Shown here in pieces: positions 6,485 through 13,530 of a stretch of 24,070 nt of DNA. The notes under the pieces are model-generated. The model was not told the origin of the DNA. It did not search any database and saw nothing but the letters and a program-made list of their open reading frames with translations. The stretch comes from a virus: the IMG/VR virus record IMGVR_UViG_3300045825_000208, positions 1 to 24,070 of that record, one strand, 5' to 3'. Position 1 is the first letter of the stretch. Each line of letters opens with the position of its first letter. The position numbers and the translations under genes were made by a program.

Positions 6485-6825
6485 CCGACCACGGCGGCCC
6501 GGCTTTTCCGACGAACGAATCGAACTTTTACACGTGGTGCGATACAGGCATGACACTGAGGGATTACTTCATGGCCCACGCGCCGACCAAGCAGTATTGG
6601 TTCAAGCCCACCATGGCCACCCCTTGCCCGGTGCATCGCTTCGTCAGCGATGACGGTATCGACTACGGGCAAGATAACTGGGCAGCAGAAAAAGCCGAGG
6701 GTGACAACTTCATGGATAAAAATGGCAGCGCAATCGACGCATGGCAAGCCGAGTATGAAAAACAAACGTGCGTGCAGTGGCCCGCTGCATGGGCCGATGA
6801 AATGCTCAAGGCGAGGCAAGCATGA
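6481..6825 (+). CDS. Conserved small phage protein (MTLRDYF type)
   Basis: A 114-residue protein. It begins GGPAFPTNESNFYTWCDTGM, continues TLRDYFMAHAPT, and ends AAWADEMLKARQA. The combination of an N-terminal GGPAFP, a central GMTLRDYFxA and a C-terminal WADxMLxAR is common in tailed-phage early regions; its role is unknown. The middle (about 40-85) appears to be an insertion compared with the shorter usual form of about 70-80 residues. It overlaps its neighbours by four bases on each side. Confidence 0.6.
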   Translation: MTDHGGPAFPTNESNFYTWCDTGMTLRDYFMAHAPTKQYWFKPTMATPCPVHRFVSDDGIDYGQDNWAAEKAEGDNFMDKNGSAIDAWQAEYEKQTCVQWPAAWADEMLKARQA

Positions 6826-7112
6826 GAAAAATCATTCGTACCGATGGCACGAGCGAGGACTTACTGGTGCCCGTCAACATCAAAGAGGCCAGCTTCCTGA
6901 TTAACGCCGACTGCCTGGATACCGTGGCGCTGCGCCATCTGGGCCTTCCGCTGCAGGTCATGCTGGTCGATGACGGGGGCCATGAGAAAGGCCTGCCGGT
7001 CAATGCCGAGGCTACAGCGCTTTATCTGGCTAACTGCATTGTCGGCACTACGCATCAAATCCGGGGGGATGTTGTAGTCGTGCCTGACGAGGATTTTGCT
7101 TTCACTGACTAA
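6822..7112 (+). CDS. Hypothetical protein, DUF3846-like pattern
   Basis: A 96-residue protein. The segment VMLVDDGGHEKGLPVNAEAT (46-65), then ALYLANCIVGTTHQIRGDVV and VVPDEDF, resembles the layout of DUF3846 phage proteins: a strand, a G-L-P-x-N-x-x-A-T turn, a helix, and I-x-G-D-hydrophobic strand. The likeness is by eye and moderate. It is the last gene before the second promoter element. It overlaps the previous gene (ATGA). Confidence 0.5.
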   Translation: MRKIIRTDGTSEDLLVPVNIKEASFLINADCLDTVALRHLGLPLQVMLVDDGGHEKGLPVNAEATALYLANCIVGTTHQIRGDVVVVPDEDFAFTD

Positions 7113-7154
7113 AAATAATTGTTGACGGGTTGATTTATGTGATACAGTAAAGCC
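7113..7154 (+). promoter_or_regulatory. Second copy of the promoter element
   Basis: TTGACG (7122-7127) is followed by the same TTGATT and TGTGATACA blocks, in the same register, as the element at 5249. The 17-bp-spaced -10 here is CAGTAA, which is poor; TACAGT (7143-7148) with a 15-bp spacer is an alternative. The conserved TGTGATACA may therefore be a binding site for a regulator that helps both promoters. It begins directly at the stop codon of the previous gene. Confidence 0.55.
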
Positions 7155-7223
7155 ATGCACCAGAAATCTGATGCACCGCCCCCAGTCGGCTACTGGTGTT
7201 TGAACAGAATGGTATTGATATGA
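7155..7223 (+). CDS. Candidate 22-codon leader peptide
   Basis: An ATG four bases after the promoter element opens a 22-codon frame ending in TGA at 7221-7223, which overlaps the ATG of the next gene (ATGA). The peptide has three prolines in a row followed by GYWC. There is no clear ribosome site, and if transcription starts near 7155 it would be translated from a leaderless message. Two mutually exclusive stems fall inside it: CACCAG (7158-7163) with CTGGTG (7193-7198), or CCAGT (7182-7186) with ACTGG (7192-7196). This suggests a leader that couples or attenuates the next gene. It is unproven. Confidence 0.35.
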   Translation: MHQKSDAPPPVGYWCLNRMVLI

Positions 7224-7540
7224 AATCGCAATGGATTGGACCTGACGAGAATCTGACACTTGGTGATGTGGGTTTCCTGATTGAATTCAGCAATCCCATG
7301 AATGGCGGTTACGAGCGCTTTGAACTGCGCGATACACCAGCGTGCAGAAATCAAAGCCGCAAGCCTCTTTTGAATGGCTGGTGTGGCTCCTACAACGACC
7401 TCTCAACCAATGCTCACGGCATGGGCAAAGTCGTGCGTATCGCAAAAAATAAACGCTGTCTTATCGAGCCCCTGGAGGGCGACGAGTTGCAGGCTGCGCT
7501 GGCTGACTTGGGCTATCCTGATTTGTGCGAAGCAGACTAA
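7220..7540 (+). CDS. Hypothetical phage protein behind leader ORF
   Basis: A 106-residue protein with no recognised domain. It has an acidic start (WIGPDENLTLGDVGFLIEF), a Gly/Asn/Ser-rich middle with two cysteines (ACRNQSRKPLLNGWCGSYND) and a helical end (LEGDELQAALADLGYPDLC). The ATG at 7220 has no good ribosome site but overlaps the leader stop, so translation coupled to the leader is likely. A GTG at 7196 in the same frame would add eight residues and lies inside the leader hairpin. It is one of the accessory genes controlled by the second promoter. Confidence 0.55.
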   Translation: MKSQWIGPDENLTLGDVGFLIEFSNPMNGGYERFELRDTPACRNQSRKPLLNGWCGSYNDLSTNAHGMGKVVRIAKNKRCLIEPLEGDELQAALADLGYPDLCEAD

Positions 7541-7548
7541 ACCAACCT

Positions 7549-7564
7549 GCCCGCTACGGCGGGC
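7549..7564 (+). other. Perfect 6-bp hairpin between genes
   Basis: GCCCGC (7549-7554) and GCGGGC (7559-7564) enclose a TACG loop, nine bases after a stop codon. It has no T-run, so it is not a standard terminator. It may protect the upstream message or limit read-through into the following gene. Confidence 0.5.
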
Positions 7565-7576
7565 TGAAAGAACATC

Positions 7577-7774
7577 ATGACCATCCGTAAAACTCAAGTC
7601 CTTGACCAAAATACATCAGCCCGCGCAAAGTGGGCCGTCTGCATAGACTCATCGAACTCGGGACGGGTCGAGGCGCAAGTTGGCAGGTTACATGCGACCG
7701 AAAAATCGGCAATTGAGGCGCTTCGCGAAACGCGCAGCACCGGGCAAGTCGTTAGAGTCGCTCCAGCCAAGTGA
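7577..7774 (+). CDS. Hypothetical small basic phage protein
   Basis: A 65-residue basic protein. It has a strand (RAKWAVCIDSSNSGRVEAQV), a helix (TEKSAIEALRETR) and a final strand (GQVVRVAPAK). This strand-helix-strand order resembles very small phage proteins of unknown role. The ATG at 7577 follows the hairpin at 7549-7564, with GAAAGAA as a weak ribosome site. It is the last rightward gene of the early region, with a terminator about 90 bases downstream. Confidence 0.5.
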   Translation: MTIRKTQVLDQNTSARAKWAVCIDSSNSGRVEAQVGRLHATEKSAIEALRETRSTGQVVRVAPAK

Positions 7775-7861
7775 GCCTGGCGCGCATGGCTTGCGCGTGC
7801 GCTGGCGTGGGTGAAGGGCTTGCGCTAAACTAGCGGCTGCATTGCCCCCTTGGTACTTGAG

Positions 7862-7895
7862 CCCGTCGCGCTTCACAGCGGACGGGTTTTCTTTT
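7862..7895 (+). terminator. Rho-independent terminator closing the early region
   Basis: CCCGTC (7862-7867) pairs with GACGGG (7881-7886), with an extra GC/GC pairing inside, followed by TTTTCTTTT (7887-7895). The T-run is on the + strand only, so it ends rightward transcription. Between 7775 and 7861 there is no gene, only a short inverted repeat CGCTA-AAC-TAGCG (7823-7835). Confidence 0.8.
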
Positions 7896-7903
7896 GGGCG
7901 TTG

Positions 7904-8239
7904 CTACATCGGCCGCACGGGCTTGCGCGGGGTTTGCAGGTTGGCCGGTGGCTTGGCTTGCTGCCCCGTGGTCGCTGGCTTGTTGGGGTCGCCTGCTTTG
8001 CCGCGGGCGTCCACGGCGGACTCTGCTTTCTCCCCGCCTACCGTCTGGCCTGAAGTGGCCTGTTCCTCGGGCTTGGCGTCTGGAAAGTCTGAATGTGGCC
8101 TGCCGCCTGCAATCTTGCCCGTGTCTTTCGGGTCGCTGTCGCTGGTGGGGATGGCTTCGCCGACGCGCGGCGGGCTGTCCGTGGGCTTGGGCCGGGCTTT
8201 GGTGGCTGGGTCGCGCTGGCCGGTGATGGGCTGAACCAT
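7904..8239 (-). CDS. Minus-strand disordered Pro/Lys/Thr-rich protein
   Basis: The only convincing leftward gene: 111 residues, starting at 8239 with AAAGGAG five bases upstream on its own strand. The whole protein is low in hydrophobic residues and rich in Pro, Lys, Asp, Thr and Gly, so it is probably disordered. Its first 19 residues (MVQPITGQRDPATKARPKP) closely match those of the protein at 19478 (MAQPITGKGDPASKKRLDP). A longer frame to 8338 lacks a ribosome site. It sits between the early terminator and the terminase genes, diverging from them. This is a typical place for an independently expressed accessory gene, and the shared motif may instead link it to the virion. The function is unknown. 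Confidence 0.65.
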   Translation of the reverse strand: MVQPITGQRDPATKARPKPTDSPPRVGEAIPTSDSDPKDTGKIAGGRPHSDFPDAKPEEQATSGQTVGGEKAESAVDARGKAGDPNKPATTGQQAKPPANLQTPRKPVRPM

Positions 8240-8284
8240 GGTTGCTCCTTTGGGGGTTGATGGTGCGAATATGGTAATCAGCAA

Positions 8285-8314
8285 TTGGGCGGGCGTGTGA
8301 CTTTGCCGAATAAT
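8285..8314 (+). promoter_or_regulatory. Candidate late promoter before the terminase genes
   Basis: TTGGGC (8285-8290) and AATAAT (8309-8314) are 18 bp apart. The intergenic region separates divergent genes and would need a rightward promoter for the packaging operon. A start about seven bases after the -10 would fall on the ATG at 8321, giving a leaderless message, and that ATG indeed lacks a good ribosome site. The -35 is weak. Confidence 0.4.
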
Positions 8315-8320
8315 CGCGCC

Positions 8321-8665
8321 ATGGCTGAAACTAATCAAAAGTCTGGCCAGAATCTAAATAAAGGTGCTGGCCGTGGTGGTAAACGTGCTGGCGCCGGGCG
8401 CCCGCCCGGTACAGCGTCTGTCAAAACACGCGACGTTGCAGAGAAACTAATCAAAAGCGGTCGTGCCACGCCGCTGGAGGTTTTGCTGGAGTGCATGGCC
8501 ATGGCCTACCGTAAAAAGGAATGGCCTGCGGCGGCTGAATATGCCAGGGCCGCGGCGCCCTACATTCACGCCAGACTGCAGGCCGTGGAAATGACCGGGC
8601 GCGATGGCAAGGACCTGACAGCGCCAGCGCAGCCGGTGATTCACCTGACCATCAAGAAAGCATGA
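8321..8665 (+). CDS. terS: Probable terminase small subunit
   Basis: A 114-residue protein directly before the large terminase, overlapping it by four bases. It has a basic glycine-rich N-terminus with an AT-hook-like GKRAGAGRPPG (20-30), suited to DNA contact, then helices VAEKLIKSGRATPLEVLLEC and WPAAAEYARAAAPYIHARLQ, and an end LTAPAQPVIHLTIKK. The A-A-P-Y-x-H-x-R-L phrase with a preceding Ala-rich helix is common in small proteins annotated as phage terminase small subunits. Terminase small subunits recognise the packaging site and stimulate the large subunit. No pac site can be pointed out. The start at 8321 is uncertain because no ribosome site is evident. Confidence 0.65.
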   Translation: MAETNQKSGQNLNKGAGRGGKRAGAGRPPGTASVKTRDVAEKLIKSGRATPLEVLLECMAMAYRKKEWPAAAEYARAAAPYIHARLQAVEMTGRDGKDLTAPAQPVIHLTIKKA

Positions 8666-10137
8666 CGCCAGACGCGGCGGCCAGTACAAGCCTCGATCTG
8701 CACATAGAGCTACACCCGAAGCAGGGGCTGGCGTACTGGTCTGCCGCGACTGAAATACTCTTTGGTGGGGCTGCAGGCGGCGGCAAGTCTTTCTTCATGC
8801 GTGTGGCGGCTGTGCTCTGGTGCGCAGCGATTCCGGGGCTGCAGGTTTATCTGTTTCGCCGCACCTATGACGACCTGATCAAAAACCACTACGAGGGGCC
8901 CAATGGGCTCCGCGCGATGCTGGCGGGCTGGGTGCTGTCCGGCTGGGCGCATTTGGTGGAGAACGAGGTCCGGTTCTGGAATGGTTCGCGCATTTACCTG
9001 TGCCACTGCGAGCATGAAAAGCACAGGTTCAAATACCAGGGGGCCGAAATTCACGTCTTGCTGGTCGATGAACTGACGCTGTTCACGGACGTGATCTATC
9101 GCTACCTGCGCTCTCGCGTGCGCATGACTGCCATCACCGTGCCAGCCGAGTACGCGGGCCGCTTTCCCCGCATCGTCTGCGCATCGAACCCCGGCAACAT
9201 CGGTCACGGCTTTGTCAAAAGCACGTTTGTGATGGATGGCGACGAGCCGGTTGAGCCGCTTGCGCTGCGCCAGATGCCGGACAGTGAGGGCGGGATGCTG
9301 CGCCAGTACATCCCTGCAACGCTGGACGATAACCCGTCCATGGCGCAAGACGACCCAGCCTATCGGGCACGCATCCGCGGCATGGGCAATGCCAGTCTGG
9401 TGCGGGCGTTTGAACTGGGCGACTGGAACGCGGTGCTGGGCTCCTACCTTGAAGGCGTCTGGGAAGAATCGGCGCATGTGGTGGAGCCCTTTATCATCCC
9501 GTCAACGTGGAAAATCTGGCGCTCCATGGACTGGGGCTATGCGGCGCCCTACTCGGTCCACTGGTACGCCATGGACTTTGACGGCTGCGTGTATATCTGG
9601 CGCGAACTGTACGGCTATGGCGGTGCGCCCAACACGGGCACCAAGGAGGAGGCCAGCGCGGTCGCGGCGAAAATCAGGAACATCGAGCGCAGCGACGAGC
9701 GCATGGGCTACGAATACCGGCTGAACCCGGCCGACAGCGCGATATTCAGCAACATCGGCGCCGAGCAGACGATTGCGCGCATCTTTCGCAAAGCTGGCGT
9801 GAAGTGGGTCGAATGCGTCAAGGGGCCGCGCTCTCGCGTCACGGGCGCGCAGCTGATTGTGGAAATGCTGCGCACCGGCAAGCTGAAGGTTTTCAGCAGC
9901 TGCAAGCACTGGATTCGCACTGTGCCCGCCCTCATGCCGGACGATCAAGACCCGGAGGACGTGGACACCAGCCAGGAGGACCATGCGTGGGATGACACCC
10001 GCTATGCGCTCGGTCCGATTCGCAGCACGCCGGAGAATGAAGCCCAAAAGTCAGAGGTGCTTGACGAACAGACGTATAAACACGGCGATGGATACCATAT
10101 CGAAGTAGGCAAGCCATGGAAACGCCCAACTCAATGA
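8662..10137 (+). CDS. terL: Terminase large subunit
   Basis: A 491-residue DNA-packaging motor that cuts the concatemer and pumps DNA into the prohead. ATPase: Walker A GGAAGGGKS (35-43, K42), Walker B LLVDEL (133-138, D136 and E137), coupling motif SNP (175-177). Nuclease (RNase H fold): D290 in RSMDWGYAAPYS, D358 in NPADSAIF, and D444/D445 in AWDDTRYAL. All motifs are present, so the protein should be functional. Its length is normal for headful or cos-type terminases with P22- or lambdoid-like heads; the packaging mode cannot be decided from this alone. It overlaps terS by four bases and the portal gene by 22. Confidence 0.95.
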   Translation: MTPDAAASTSLDLHIELHPKQGLAYWSAATEILFGGAAGGGKSFFMRVAAVLWCAAIPGLQVYLFRRTYDDLIKNHYEGPNGLRAMLAGWVLSGWAHLVENEVRFWNGSRIYLCHCEHEKHRFKYQGAEIHVLLVDELTLFTDVIYRYLRSRVRMTAITVPAEYAGRFPRIVCASNPGNIGHGFVKSTFVMDGDEPVEPLALRQMPDSEGGMLRQYIPATLDDNPSMAQDDPAYRARIRGMGNASLVRAFELGDWNAVLGSYLEGVWEESAHVVEPFIIPSTWKIWRSMDWGYAAPYSVHWYAMDFDGCVYIWRELYGYGGAPNTGTKEEASAVAAKIRNIERSDERMGYEYRLNPADSAIFSNIGAEQTIARIFRKAGVKWVECVKGPRSRVTGAQLIVEMLRTGKLKVFSSCKHWIRTVPALMPDDQDPEDVDTSQEDHAWDDTRYALGPIRSTPENEAQKSEVLDEQTYKHGDGYHIEVGKPWKRPTQ

Positions 10138-12116
10138 TGCCCGCTGTACCCGGCTTAGCGGCAGCACCCGCACCCGTAACAGGCTACCGCGAAACACCCG
10201 ACACGGACCCGCTGGCGCAGCGCTGGAACAAACGCATTGCCGCGGCGCGTACCCACTGGGAGAAATTCCACCAGCGGGTGCAGCACAACCAGACGCTGGC
10301 GACGGGCTTTGACTGGAGCGCGGACCCCAAGACCACGGCGTTTTACAGGCCCAGGGCGAACCTGATACACGGCACGATCACGTCCATCCTGCCCAATATC
10401 TACGCGCGCAACCCGGAAATCAGTGCCAGCGGCACGCACAAGGCGCGCGACCTGAAACTCTTTTGCAAGACCATCCAAGCGGTGACAAACCGGGCGCTGG
10501 AAGATGCCGACCTCAAGGGCCGGGCCAAGATGACGGTGCGCGCGGCGCTGGTGGCCAGCTTTGGGATTGTCAAGGTCCTGTATCAACGCGACATCACCAC
10601 CGACCCGATTATCAAGAGCCGCATCCAGGACACGCAGGACAACATTCAGGCTATCGAGCGCTTGATTGCCGACCTTGAAGACCCCGAACAGCGCGGCGAT
10701 CTGGAGGCCAAGCAGGCCGCACTCAATCAGATGATGGCGGCCTTGTCTGAAAAGGTGGAAGTGACGGCGTCCGAGGGCATTGTGCTGGACCGGGTGCTGA
10801 CGGACAATTTTCTGATTGACCCGGACGTGTGTGAATTTTGGGACTACAAGGACGCGGATTGGCAATGCCAGATCATTCCGATGAAGAAGTCCAGCGCAGA
10901 GGCGCTCTACAAGATCAAGCTGAACAATGCCAAAGCCTACCAGGTGGGCAGCAACAGCATGAAGCGCGCGGGCGGCGATGCCCGGCTGGGCGCCGGGACC
11001 GTGGGCGTGCTCGATGATGACAAGCAGATTGCGATTCTGGAAATATGGGACAAGGTGAGCCAGCGCGTCTTCACCATGGCCGAGGGCTGCGATTACTGGG
11101 TGAAAGAGCCCTACAGCCCGCCCAAGGCTGGAGAGCGCTGGTATCCGTATTTTCTGCTGCCGTTCAATGTGGTCGTGGGCAGTTTCGTGGCGCCGTCCAT
11201 GGTGGACCTGACGACCAAGCTGCAGGACGAGCACAACGACGCGCGCGACGCCTTCAACAAGCACAGGAAGCTATGCCTGCCGGGCTGGATTGCGGGCTCC
11301 GAGGTATCGGAGAAAAGCATCAAGCGCTACACCGACAGCGCCATGGGCGAAGTCACGATCATTGACAGCGAGGGCAAGCCGCTGCAGTCGGTCATCATCC
11401 CGCGCCAGCCGCCACCAATCGACCCGCAGGTGTACGACACGGGCGCGGTACGCTATGACTGGGAGCAGGTGACCGGCTTGCAGGACGCGGCCAGGGGCTC
11501 AATGGTGGAGGCCAAGACTGCCACCGAGGCCAACATCCTGCAGCAAAGCCTGAGCGGGCGCGTGGCCGAATTCCGCGACCAGGTGGAGGACTGGCTGCAG
11601 GAGATAGCGCGCTACACGGCGCAGATACTGCTGCAGGAACTGACCGCGCCACAGGTCGAACGCATCATGGGGCCACCGGGCGAGAAGATGATTGCCACGC
11701 CCATGGGCATGATGCCAGTCCCCGAACCGCAATACGACTGGCCAGAGTTAAGCCGTGATGACGTGTTCGGCATGATTGAAATGAAGATCAGGGCAGGCAC
11801 CACGGGGGCGCCGGACCGGGCCGAACAACAGGATTCATGGGGCAAGATACTGCCCGTGCTGCAGGGGCTGATTACGCAAATCCTGCAGATACGCGCGAGC
11901 GGCATGGATGCCGAACCGCTGGTGAACCTGCTGCGTGAATCGCTGACGCGCTTCGATGAACGGCTTGAAATCGAGGACTTCATCCCGAAAGCACCAGCAC
12001 CGCAGCCCGCGCCGATGATGCCGCCAGGCTTGCCGGGCATGGCCGCTGGAGGGCCAGCACAGGCAGCGGGGCCACCACCGCCACCCATGAACGCCCAACC
12101 AGCACCCATGCAATAG
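10116..12116 (+). CDS. Portal protein, P22 gp1-like
   Basis: A 666-residue protein forming the dodecameric ring through which DNA enters and leaves the head. Typical segments are YRPRANLIHGTITSILPNIY with ARNPEI (portal N-terminal domain), a central region with VLTDNFLIDPD and PMVDLTTKLQDEHNDARDAF-like sequence (MVDLTTKLQDEHNDARDAFN), and QVTGLQDAARGSMVEAKTAT leading to the long crown helices. P22 portal is 725 residues, so the size is comparable. Residues about 634-666 are a Pro/Met/Ala-rich, flexible tail. A stretch of charged helix (about 168-210) looks like an inserted coiled coil. The start overlaps terL by 22 bases, and the ATG at 10116 is the first good choice. Confidence 0.85.
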   Translation: METPNSMMPAVPGLAAAPAPVTGYRETPDTDPLAQRWNKRIAAARTHWEKFHQRVQHNQTLATGFDWSADPKTTAFYRPRANLIHGTITSILPNIYARNPEISASGTHKARDLKLFCKTIQAVTNRALEDADLKGRAKMTVRAALVASFGIVKVLYQRDITTDPIIKSRIQDTQDNIQAIERLIADLEDPEQRGDLEAKQAALNQMMAALSEKVEVTASEGIVLDRVLTDNFLIDPDVCEFWDYKDADWQCQIIPMKKSSAEALYKIKLNNAKAYQVGSNSMKRAGGDARLGAGTVGVLDDDKQIAILEIWDKVSQRVFTMAEGCDYWVKEPYSPPKAGERWYPYFLLPFNVVVGSFVAPSMVDLTTKLQDEHNDARDAFNKHRKLCLPGWIAGSEVSEKSIKRYTDSAMGEVTIIDSEGKPLQSVIIPRQPPPIDPQVYDTGAVRYDWEQVTGLQDAARGSMVEAKTATEANILQQSLSGRVAEFRDQVEDWLQEIARYTAQILLQELTAPQVERIMGPPGEKMIATPMGMMPVPEPQYDWPELSRDDVFGMIEMKIRAGTTGAPDRAEQQDSWGKILPVLQGLITQILQIRASGMDAEPLVNLLRESLTRFDERLEIEDFIPKAPAPQPAPMMPPGLPGMAAGGPAQAAGPPPPPMNAQPAPMQ

Positions 12117-12128
12117 GAGTCTAAGCCC

Positions 12129-12428
12129 ATGGCAGACGAAACCACAGGCGCAATCCCGGACGAACTGGAAAGACGTTACGGACTTGTCCGCGTTGAAGAC
12201 TTCGCCAAGGGCATAGCGATTGCCAATGGCCGCACCGGGCCGACTGGCCGTGATTACGCCTACAGCATTGAATACGAGATATTCGCCGCAGCTTGGCGCG
12301 GCGAAGTGCGATTATGGCGTGAGGACAGCCCGTATCAGTTTCAACTTCACGGGCTGGAAGGGGTACACAACTACTTGAGGCTCAACCCCGAGGACGCCGA
12401 GAAGCTGAGAACAAGGTTTACACAATAG
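12129..12428 (+). CDS. Hypothetical protein between portal and scaffold
   Basis: A 99-residue protein with TAGGAG 10 bases before its ATG. Residues 13-32 (LERRYGLVRVEDFAKGIAIA) suggest a helix and strand; YAYSIEYEIFAAAWRGEVRL is strand-rich; the C-terminus is charged (PEDAEKLRTRF). No family recognised. Its place between portal and scaffold in the late operon suggests a small head-assembly or virion factor, but nothing in the sequence proves this. Confidence 0.6.
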   Translation: MADETTGAIPDELERRYGLVRVEDFAKGIAIANGRTGPTGRDYAYSIEYEIFAAAWRGEVRLWREDSPYQFQLHGLEGVHNYLRLNPEDAEKLRTRFTQ

Positions 12429-12438
12429 GAGCTAGCCC

Positions 12439-13530
12439 ATGCCACCAGAACCAGAAAGCCCCAGCGCCACCGAAACCGCGATGGACAGCATTGGCCAGGG
12501 CACGCCAGCGCCCGCACCGGAACAGTCGGCAGCGCCAGCGGCACCGCAGGCAGACAAAGCGCCAGCACCAGCGCCCGAGGTTCATCAGGAGGGCGAGCCG
12601 CGGCACTCTGACAAATTCACGGAATTGCTTGATTCCATGAGCGCGCCGGACCCGAACGGGCCACCGGACAAGCCGGAAAAGCCGGACACACCAGAAGCCA
12701 AGCCAGCCGAGGCCGCGGCGCCGGGCCAGCCCGCCAAGGCGCCCGCACCGGCAGCGCCAGTCAACGAGGAAGCTGAATTACTGGAGGGCGTGCGCTCGGA
12801 CCGGGGCAAGGAGCGCATACGCCAGATGTTTCAGGAGAAGAAGGCGCTGGAGCAGGACGTGGGCGAATTCCGCCAGCTGGTGAACAACACCGGCATGACG
12901 CCTGAGCAGTTCGCGCAGACGCTGGAATTCGGGCGATTGGTCAACACCGGCGACGAGAAGAACATCCGCGTGGCCATCGAAATGATCGAGGCGCAGCGCA
13001 CCGAGCTTTACAAGCGCTTGGGCGCCGAGGCGCCGGGCGTGGACTTGCTGGCCGATCAGGCCGACTTGCGCCAGGCTGTGGACGATATGGAGATTACGCG
13101 CGAGCGCGCGCTGGAACTGGCCAGGCTGCGCAGGCAGAACGCGCAGCAGCTGCAAAGCCAGCAGGCCACCCAGCAAGCGCAGGAAAGCCAGCAGAAGTAT
13201 GCGCAGACCGTGCAGCAGGCGGCGGCCACCATGGACGCCTACCTCAATTCACGGGCGGGCGAGGCGGACCACAGTTTGCGCATCAAGGCGCTGACGGACC
13301 ATTTCAATAACCCGGCGAACATGCAGAACTTCGTGACGAAGTACGCGCCGGAGTTGTGGCTGGACACCGTGCGCCTGCTTTACGACAACGTGGCCGTACC
13401 ACGCACGGCGCCCAGGCCGGGCGGCCAGCAGCCCATTCATTCGCGGCCGTCCGTGCTGGGACAGGCCACGATCAACGGCGAATCACCCATGGAACGCATG
13501 GCGCGGCGTCTGGATTCCATGGGCATTTAA
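12439..13530 (+). CDS. Putative scaffolding protein
   Basis: A 363-residue protein in the standard scaffold position, between portal and coat. The first 110 residues are Ala/Pro/Glu-rich and disordered. From 110 onward it is helical: ELLEGVRSDRGKERIRQMFQ, a Met/Glu-rich region, and a Gln/Ala-rich coiled coil at about 222-262. A short charged C-terminus (PMERMARRLDSMGI) could bind coat, as helix-turn-helix tails of P22-type scaffolds do. High polarity, coiled coil and position are all typical of proteins that fill and shape the prohead and then leave or are degraded. No protease domain is visible in it or nearby. The ribosome site TAGGAG precedes the ATG. Confidence 0.75.
   Translation: MPPEPESPSATETAMDSIGQGTPAPAPEQSAAPAAPQADKAPAPAPEVHQEGEPRHSDKFTELLDSMSAPDPNGPPDKPEKPDTPEAKPAEAAAPGQPAKAPAPAAPVNEEAELLEGVRSDRGKERIRQMFQEKKALEQDVGEFRQLVNNTGMTPEQFAQTLEFGRLVNTGDEKNIRVAIEMIEAQRTELYKRLGAEAPGVDLLADQADLRQAVDDMEITRERALELARLRRQNAQQLQSQQATQQAQESQQKYAQTVQQAAATMDAYLNSRAGEADHSLRIKALTDHFNNPANMQNFVTKYAPELWLDTVRLLYDNVAVPRTAPRPGGQQPIHSRPSVLGQATINGESPMERMARRLDSMGI

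Noticed and set aside
7842-8234. Plus-strand open frames opposite the minus-strand gene
   Set aside because: They start inside the early terminator region, lack ribosome sites, and their products are Gly/Leu/Trp/Arg-rich. The minus strand has an excellent AAAGGAG site and an N-terminus matching another protein of the phage.
10155-11264. Minus-strand open frame of 369 codons inside the portal gene
   Set aside because: The portal frame on the + strand has clear family motifs. The antisense product is rich in Val, Arg, His and Gly without domains, as expected from reverse reading of GC-rich codons.
12439-12790. Possible separate small gene or linker rearrangement in the Ala/Pro-rich start of the scaffold
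   Set aside because: The frame is continuous, with a good ribosome site at the first ATG. Disordered N-termini are normal for scaffolding proteins.
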